From Tautonia sociabilis (GTDB lineage Bacteria > Planctomycetota > Planctomycetia > Isosphaerales > Isosphaeraceae): a stretch of 64,000 bases of DNA. The number at the start of each line of letters is the position of its first letter. Positions within the stretch are counted from its first letter, which is position 1. The position numbers and the translations under genes are program-made. Location: assembly GCF_003977685.1 (NCBI RefSeq), contig NZ_RYZH01000002.1, positions 164,805 through 228,804 of the forward strand, in the 5' to 3' direction. The notes under the pieces are model-generated. The model searched no databases. It was not told the origin of the DNA and was given only the letters and a program-made list of their open reading frames with translations. Shown piece after piece: positions 59,368 to 64,000 of the stretch.

Positions 59368-60933
59368 TCAGGAGGACAGACGGGAGGAGTTCCCCGATCC
59401 GACCGGCTCTCCTCTCCCTCCCCCCGATCTCCGTCGAGGCCGAGCCAGCCCGAGAACCAGCAGCACGACCCAGGCGCCCGCCAGCACCCGGGCGGGCCAG
59501 CGATCGACGAACGCCCACGGCGAGCCATCCGACGCGGTGAGGACCTGGATCAATCGCTCCTCCAGCGGACCGCCGAGGATGATCCCGAGCACGACCGGGC
59601 CCAACGGTACTCCTCGCCGTTCCAGGACGAAGCCGATCAGCCCGAATGCGAGCATCACCCCGACGTCGAAGCCGCTCCCGTTGATCGCGAAGGCTCCCAG
59701 GACGCAGAACAGCAGGATCACCGGCATCAGGATGCGTTTCGGCACCCGGAGCACCAGGCCCCCCGCCTTGATCGCCGCCAGACCGATCGGCAGCAAGACG
59801 AGGTTCGCCAGCAGGAAGATTGTGTAGAGGCCGTAGACGATGATCGGTTGCTTCTCGAAGATCTCCGGCCCCGGTCGGAGGTCCTTCATCATCAGCACCC
59901 CGATGACGATGGCCGTGACTGAATCCCCGGGGATCCCGAGGATCAGGGCGGGGATCCAGGCTCCCGCGAGGGCGGAGGAATTGGCCGTGGTCGCGTCCCC
60001 GAGCCGGTCGAGCGCGGCCTCGTCGTCGGGAGTCCTCGGATCGTGTCCAGAGCGTCGAGAAACCCCCAGCGAGACCCAGCTCGCGACGTCGGCCCCCGCC
60101 CCTGGCAGCATCCCGATCAGCGAACCGATGGCGCTGGAACGCAACACCGCCAGCGGTCGGCGCATCAGACGGACGATCCCCAGTGGGAGGGATCGGATCG
60201 GCCGGTTCGACCCGGCGGGAGGGATGCCTTCCGTCCCTCCCTCCGGGCCGACCTCCAGCGTGATGAGATTCTTCAGCACCTCGGAGACGCCGAACAGGCC
60301 GATCATCGCCGGGATGAAGCCGATCCCCTGGTACAGTTCCGGATTGCCGAGCGTGAACCGAGATTGGGCGTGCACGGCGCTGAGCCCGACCGTCGAGACA
60401 AGCAGGCCGAACAGCACCGCCAGCGCCCCTCGACCCGGTGCATCCCTCGACACGACCACGGCGCAAGAAAGGCCGAGCACGTAGAGCCAGAAGTGCTCCG
60501 ACGGACTGAACAACGTCCCAACCTGGGCAAGCTGGCTCCCCAAAACGATCAGCACGGCCGCCCCGATCAGGCCCCCCGCCACGCTGCTCACCAGCGCGGT
60601 CACCAGCGCCAGATCCGCCTTCCCTCGGGCCGAGAGCCCGCTGCCGATGTCTGCGTACGCCGCCGAGGCCGGGGTGCCGGGGATGCGGAGCAGGATCGTC
60701 GGGATGTCTCCCGCGAAGATCGCACAGGCGACCATCGTCACCACCGCCGCCAGCGCCGGCAATGGAGGCAGCCAGTAGGTGACTGGGACCAGCAGCGCCA
60801 TGGCCATCGTCGCCGTCAGCCCGGGCACGGCACCGACGAAGACGCCGTAGACCGCCGCCGAGATTACGGCGAGCCAGACGACCGGGTCGAGCAAGACTTG
60901 GCCCGCGGCCTCGACGATCGTAGGGTCGATCAA
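59368..60933 (-). CDS. tctA: Tripartite tricarboxylate transporter large permease TctA
   Basis: A 521-residue permease with about 11-12 helices. Family signatures are VAVPGLTATMAMALLVPVTY-like near residue 33, TILLRIPGTPASAAY, GMLPGAGADVASWVS and ALILGIPGDSVTAIVIG; the paired GxPG segments mark TctA. It imports citrate or another carboxylate with a sodium or proton gradient, using a binding protein for substrate delivery. The TctC-TctB fusion gene lies 40 bases upstream. Confidence 0.92.
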   Translation of the reverse strand: MIDPTIVEAAGQVLLDPVVWLAVISAAVYGVFVGAVPGLTATMAMALLVPVTYWLPPLPALAAVVTMVACAIFAGDIPTILLRIPGTPASAAYADIGSGLSARGKADLALVTALVSSVAGGLIGAAVLIVLGSQLAQVGTLFSPSEHFWLYVLGLSCAVVVSRDAPGRGALAVLFGLLVSTVGLSAVHAQSRFTLGNPELYQGIGFIPAMIGLFGVSEVLKNLITLEVGPEGGTEGIPPAGSNRPIRSLPLGIVRLMRRPLAVLRSSAIGSLIGMLPGAGADVASWVSLGVSRRSGHDPRTPDDEAALDRLGDATTANSSALAGAWIPALILGIPGDSVTAIVIGVLMMKDLRPGPEIFEKQPIIVYGLYTIFLLANLVLLPIGLAAIKAGGLVLRVPKRILMPVILLFCVLGAFAINGSGFDVGVMLAFGLIGFVLERRGVPLGPVVLGIILGGPLEERLIQVLTASDGSPWAFVDRWPARVLAGAWVVLLVLGLARPRRRSGGGRGEPVGSGNSSRLSS

Positions 60934-60973
60934 CGCCCCTTCCCCCCCTCTGCCCCGACGCCTCGGGTCGGGA

Positions 60974-62311
60974 TCACCAGCCGAGCCATCCCCAGGGCAG
61001 CGGAACCCGCAGCAGCACGGCGAAGACCTGATAGGTGATGGGCACGAGGACCGCCGCCGTCCCCAGCGCGACCGGCCACCGAACCCGGAGCCCGACCATC
61101 AGCGCCGACAACAGCACCGCCGCGGTCACCACATAGCCCGCGGTCTCGACCAGGAGCAGGTACGCCATGACGAACCCTGGCACCATCCCCATGCGAACCA
61201 GTCCCCGACGGTCGATCGCCGGGGCGTCCTCGGCCCGCCGTAGTCCCCCCCGGACCACCAGCACGAGGAGAATCACCGCCATGAGCAGGAACACGACCGT
61301 CGGAAAGATCATGGGACCGTACCGGGTCCGCCGCACCGACTGGAACGCCTCCCCGGTGAGGATCTGGCCCATTTGACGGTCAAACTGCTCCATGACCTCC
61401 CGGAACTGGTCTGGAGGCGCGGGAGAAACGTTGAAACCGGAGTGCTCCATGAACTCCAGGTAGTCCTCGCTGTGGATCACCCGGTCCACGGCCGCCGTGA
61501 GCCGCTCGGCGCGCTCCTCGGGCACTCCCCGCGGCAAAGCGAGCCCCCGCCACCCTCCCATCGCCCAGTCAGAGCCCTGCTCTCGGAACGTCGGCACGTC
61601 GGGGAAATCGGCGATCCGCTCCTCCGCCATCACCCCGAGGCAACGCACCCGCCCCGCCTCCATCAGCGCGGCCGCCTCGGGGAGGCTGCAGCAGACCAGA
61701 TCCACTCCGGACGACATCAAGGCATCGAGCGAGGGCCCGGCGCCGTTGATCGGGATCCAGATGATGTCGTCGGCACGCATCCCCTCAGCGTCCAGCCAGC
61801 CGGCGAGACTGACATGCCAGATGCCCCCCTGGGCGGTGCCGGAGGCCTTCAACGCCCTCGGATGGGCGGCGACGTACTCATGCAGCTCCCCCAGCGATTT
61901 CCAGGGGGCGTCTTCCCGGACGAACAGGGCGGCGGCGTCCCGGTTCAGCAGCATGACCGGCCGGAAGTCGTCAGGGCCAATGTTGGTCAACCCCCGCCAG
62001 TGGAGCATGTTCAGCTCCACGGTGATCATCGTCATCGTGTAACCGTCGGGGACCGCCAGCGCCCCCCGGGTGTGGCCGGTCACGCCCGACCCTCCGGTGG
62101 CGTTGACCACGTTGACCGGGACCCCGAGCTCCTGCTCCAGCAACGCGGCCACTTTCCGGGAGACGGTATCCGTGCCTCCTCCCGCCGACCACGGGCAGAT
62201 GAGCATGATCGGCCGGTCGGGATAACCCTTCTCCCCGCCGCAGCCGGCCAGCAAGGCGAGCAGCAGCAGGGCGATCGGCCCCGGAGTTCGGAACGGTTGG
62301 CGTCTGGTCAT
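60974..62311 (-). CDS. Fused tricarboxylate transporter binding protein (TctC) and small permease subunit (TctB)
   Basis: A 445-residue protein. It starts with a lipoprotein-like signal (PIALLLLALLAGC, Cys24) and a Bug/TctC-type binding domain (about 30-325: YPDRPIMLICPWSAGGGTDTVSR, ALKASGTAQGGIWH, GWRGLALPRGVPEERAERL). The rest has four helices (about 331-350, 369-386, 389-408 and 415-435) in the TctB pattern. In most bacteria these are separate gene products; here one polypeptide tethers the receptor to the membrane complex. A Shine-Dalgarno-like GATCCTCCTCG (as complement) lies upstream of the start. With tctA downstream, all three Tct functions are present in two genes. Confidence 0.86.
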   Translation of the reverse strand: MTRRQPFRTPGPIALLLLALLAGCGGEKGYPDRPIMLICPWSAGGGTDTVSRKVAALLEQELGVPVNVVNATGGSGVTGHTRGALAVPDGYTMTMITVELNMLHWRGLTNIGPDDFRPVMLLNRDAAALFVREDAPWKSLGELHEYVAAHPRALKASGTAQGGIWHVSLAGWLDAEGMRADDIIWIPINGAGPSLDALMSSGVDLVCCSLPEAAALMEAGRVRCLGVMAEERIADFPDVPTFREQGSDWAMGGWRGLALPRGVPEERAERLTAAVDRVIHSEDYLEFMEHSGFNVSPAPPDQFREVMEQFDRQMGQILTGEAFQSVRRTRYGPMIFPTVVFLLMAVILLVLVVRGGLRRAEDAPAIDRRGLVRMGMVPGFVMAYLLLVETAGYVVTAAVLLSALMVGLRVRWPVALGTAAVLVPITYQVFAVLLRVPLPWGWLGW

Positions 62312-62502
62312 CGCACGAGGAGGATCGAGAGGACGGTCGCCGAGAAATCAGGAGGGCTCGGGGCGATCGAAGGGCGGCGGCCCGATGCTCATCCGGTCGT
62401 CTCGGCTCGAGGAGACTCCGATCGGTCAGGTCGCGTCTCCAACACGATAGGGCGAGCCGCCCTCCGACGGAAGGGCCCGGAGCGGCGAACTTCTCCTGCC
62501 GG

Positions 62503-62871
62503 TCAGAACGGATGGCTCAGGTGGAGAGACACACTGTACAGGACCACGACCCCCGCCGCCGCGATCCCGAGCCGAAGGACGAACTTCCCTCGTCCCGGCG
62601 CAACCCGCTCCACCAGCTCGGCGATCACGACCACCGCCGCGATGATCGCGAACTTGTACCCAACCAGTCCCGCCACGTTGAACCGACGGAAGAACCAGGC
62701 CGCCACCGGGTTCGACTCCACGAACTGCGGCCCCCGGTGCAGCAGCCAGGTGGTCAGCAGGATGTCCAGGATGCTCAGCAACAAGAGCCAGGAGATCTCC
62801 GACTCCAGCGTGAGGCTCCTCCGATGCCAGGGCCCCTGATCCCGGGATTGCCCCCACCGATCGTCTCCCAT
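62503..62871 (-). CDS. DUF5658-like small membrane protein
   Basis: A 122-residue protein with three hydrophobic helices (about 28-46, 65-88 and 97-115). The segment SILDILLTTWLLHRGPQFVESNPVAAWFF, with its Asp in the first helix and the E-x-NP motif, is the pattern of DUF5658 proteins, which have no known function. I chose the ATG giving MGDDRWGQSRDQ; earlier in-frame starts give a long basic stretch. Confidence 0.66.
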   Translation of the reverse strand: MGDDRWGQSRDQGPWHRRSLTLESEISWLLLLSILDILLTTWLLHRGPQFVESNPVAAWFFRRFNVAGLVGYKFAIIAAVVVIAELVERVAPGRGKFVLRLGIAAAGVVVLYSVSLHLSHPF

Positions 62872-62971
62872 CACCCTCCCCGAATGAGTGCCGCGGTCGC
62901 GGTCGATCAATCGTCCCTCAGGAACACGATGCCCCCGAGAGACGCCGGTTGCAACGCCCCGGGGCCAGCGA

Positions 62972-62999
62972 TTGACAGACGGGCCATCCGCCTTATAGC
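62972..62999 (+). promoter_or_regulatory. Sigma70-like promoter for the TPR protein
   Basis: A perfect TTGACA, a 16-base spacer and TATAGC. The predicted transcription start is about 55 bases before the TPR gene ATG at 63062. Confidence 0.6.
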
Positions 63000-63061
63000 G
63001 TGAAGCCCTCGCCACCTATCGCCGACGCTCGATGCCCGATCGAGTCCCGAGGGGACCGCCG

Positions 63062-63391
63062 ATGGCCGGATCCGAGAAGTCGCCCCGCCGCCAGGCGCTC
63101 GAGGCCAGCCTCGCCGCCGACCCGACCGACACCTTCCTCCGTTACGGCCTCGCCATGCAATGCCTGCGCGACGGGGATGTCGACGAGGGCCGTCGGATGC
63201 TCGAGGCCCTCATCGCCGATCACCCCGACGACCAGGTGGCCGCCTACCAGCAACTCGGCCAGTCGTACATGGACGAGGGGGACGCCGACCACGCCCGGGC
63301 CTACTTCACCCGGGGGATCGACACGGCTCGGGCCCGGGGCGACCTGAAGGCCGCGAATGAAATGCAGGGGTTCCTGGAACTGCTCGGCTGA
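63062..63391 (+). CDS. Small TPR-repeat protein
   Basis: A 109-residue helical protein with about two and a half TPR units: DTFLRYGLAMQCLRDGDVDEGRRMLEALI, then VAAYQQLGQSYMDEGDADHARAYFTRGI. TPR proteins act as adaptors; no partner is evident. An upstream ATG at 63032 would add ten residues. The good promoter at 62972-62999 supports expression. Confidence 0.76.
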   Translation: MAGSEKSPRRQALEASLAADPTDTFLRYGLAMQCLRDGDVDEGRRMLEALIADHPDDQVAAYQQLGQSYMDEGDADHARAYFTRGIDTARARGDLKAANEMQGFLELLG

Positions 63392-63423
63392 CGACGGGGC
63401 CGGCGCAGCCGGGCATTGCCGCG

Positions 63424-63890
63424 ATGGTCGCCACCTTCACCTTCCCGATCCGGATCCGTTTCGGAGATGGCGCTGTCGCCGAGCTCCCCGCCGAACTGGA
63501 ACGCCTCGGTGTCCAAACACCCCTGATCGTCACCGATCCCGGCATCATCGCTGCCGGCCTGCTCGAACGGACTCGACGCGCCCTCCCGTCCCATTCCGTG
63601 TTCGACGCCGTCGAGGCCAACCCGACCGAACGGAACATCCTCGATGCCCTGGCCTCCTACGAGAGGCGGGGTGCGACGGCGTCGTCGGCTGCGGCGGCGG
63701 CAGCGCGATCGACGCGGCGAAGGCCGTCCGACTGCTTGCCACCCATCCGGGGTCGCTGGCCGACTACGACCTGACGAGCGGAGGGTCGGAGCGAATCACC
63801 TCCCTCCTGCCGCCAATGGCAGCCGTGCCCACGACCGCTGGGACCGGCTCCGAGGCTGGCCGGGGGACCTTGATCGTAACCGTCCGATGA
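63424..63890 (+). pseudogene. Iron-containing alcohol dehydrogenase remnant (frameshifted and truncated)
   Basis: The first 79 codons encode an intact Fe-ADH N-terminus (FPIRIRFGDGAVAELPAEL, then FDAVEANPTERNILDALASY). At about 63660 the frame is broken: adding one base (TAC-CGA instead of TAC-GAG) restores EAGCDGVVGCGGGSAIDAAKAVRLLATHPG and PTTAGTGSEAGRG, the NAD-binding and hallmark motifs. That second frame then stops at 63888-63890, so the iron-binding His-containing C-terminal half (about 220 of about 380 residues) is missing. Two lesions make a sequencing error alone unlikely to explain it. Confidence 0.78.
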
Positions 63891-63968
63891 ACCGCGTCTG
63901 GAAAGCGAGCTGAGTCGACGCGACGATACCCGCGGCGGGTCCGATCGCCCCGCCCGGGAGCCGCACCC

Positions 63969-64000
63969 ATGCCGCGTCAGGCATCCGACGACGCACCGTG
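63969..64000 (+). CDS. Start of an unidentified gene running off the window
   Basis: An ATG at 63969 opens a frame MPRQASDDAP that continues to the edge. It is preceded by GAGCCGCACCC, the same 11 bases found directly before the start at 20508. That resemblance is the only evidence; nothing can be said of function. Confidence 0.35.
   Translation, partial: MPRQASDDAP

Noticed and set aside
59351..60466. N-terminal extension of the mnmM frame to 585 residues
   Set aside because: The upstream part overlaps tctA on the same strand in another frame and is Arg/Gly/Pro-rich; the normal MnmM start is at 59350.

Overview
The window is GC-rich bacterial chromosome whose gene content points to a planctomycete, most likely of the Isosphaeraceae/Gemmatales side. 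The pointers are: alternative complex III joined to a caa3 oxidase operon, very large signal peptidases with inserted domains, a Ser/Thr kinase with a C-terminal repeat region, a secreted protein with a YYPTCWR-type motif, PA14-multihaem cytochromes and DUF1570 proteins. This assignment is inference from gene content; no rRNA or other marker gene is present. I saw no tRNA, rRNA, CRISPR array, insertion sequence or prophage, so this is ordinary core/accessory chromosome.

Layout. 1-2.0 kb: the N-terminus of an RsmE-type rRNA methyltransferase (minus), an ExeA-like ATPase and two small membrane proteins (plus). 2.0-9.5 kb, minus strand: lptB, two tandem signal peptidases I, lepA and a ROK sugar kinase. 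9.7-11.7 kb: an esterase and a DUF1570 metalloprotease-like protein. 11.7-19 kb, minus: a short SecA, an FtsQ-like protein, murB and an M14 carboxypeptidase. 19-29 kb, plus: class III aminotransferase, a VOC-like unknown, a HEAT-like exported protein, a GXGXG protein, a lipoprotein, recJ, pcm, an MBL-fold hydrolase and a Spy-like protein. 29-34 kb, minus: a five-haem PA14 cytochrome, a 15-bp repeat array with a strong hairpin, a Wza-like exporter and a small exported protein. 34-43.3 kb, plus: a Pro-rich exported protein, hybrid histidine kinase, EF-hand protein, FIST protein and Ser/Thr kinase-TPR protein. 43.4-44.9 kb, minus: a methyltransferase-glycosyltransferase fusion.

45.1-58.3 kb is the functional centrepiece: one tightly packed minus-strand operon of 12 genes in the order actA-actB-actC-actD-actE-actF-orf141-sco-ctaC-ctaD-ctaE-ctaF. 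It encodes a complete quinol:cytochrome c oxidoreductase (alternative complex III), a caa3-type oxygen reductase with the A2-type YSHPxV motif, and a Sco copper chaperone. The upstream intergenic region carries two palindromes, one with the spacing of a CRP/FNR-family operator. Beyond it lie mnmM and a tripartite tricarboxylate transporter in which the binding protein (TctC) and small membrane subunit (TctB) are one fused polypeptide. The right end holds a DUF5658-like protein, a TPR protein and a frameshifted, truncated iron-alcohol dehydrogenase remnant.

Several sigma70-like promoters can be read: about (T/C)TGAC(C/G/A), a 16-18 bp spacer, then a TA-rich -10. Some genes have a clear Shine-Dalgarno sequence and many do not. 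Three starts share a near-identical GAGMCGCACCC sequence directly before ATG.
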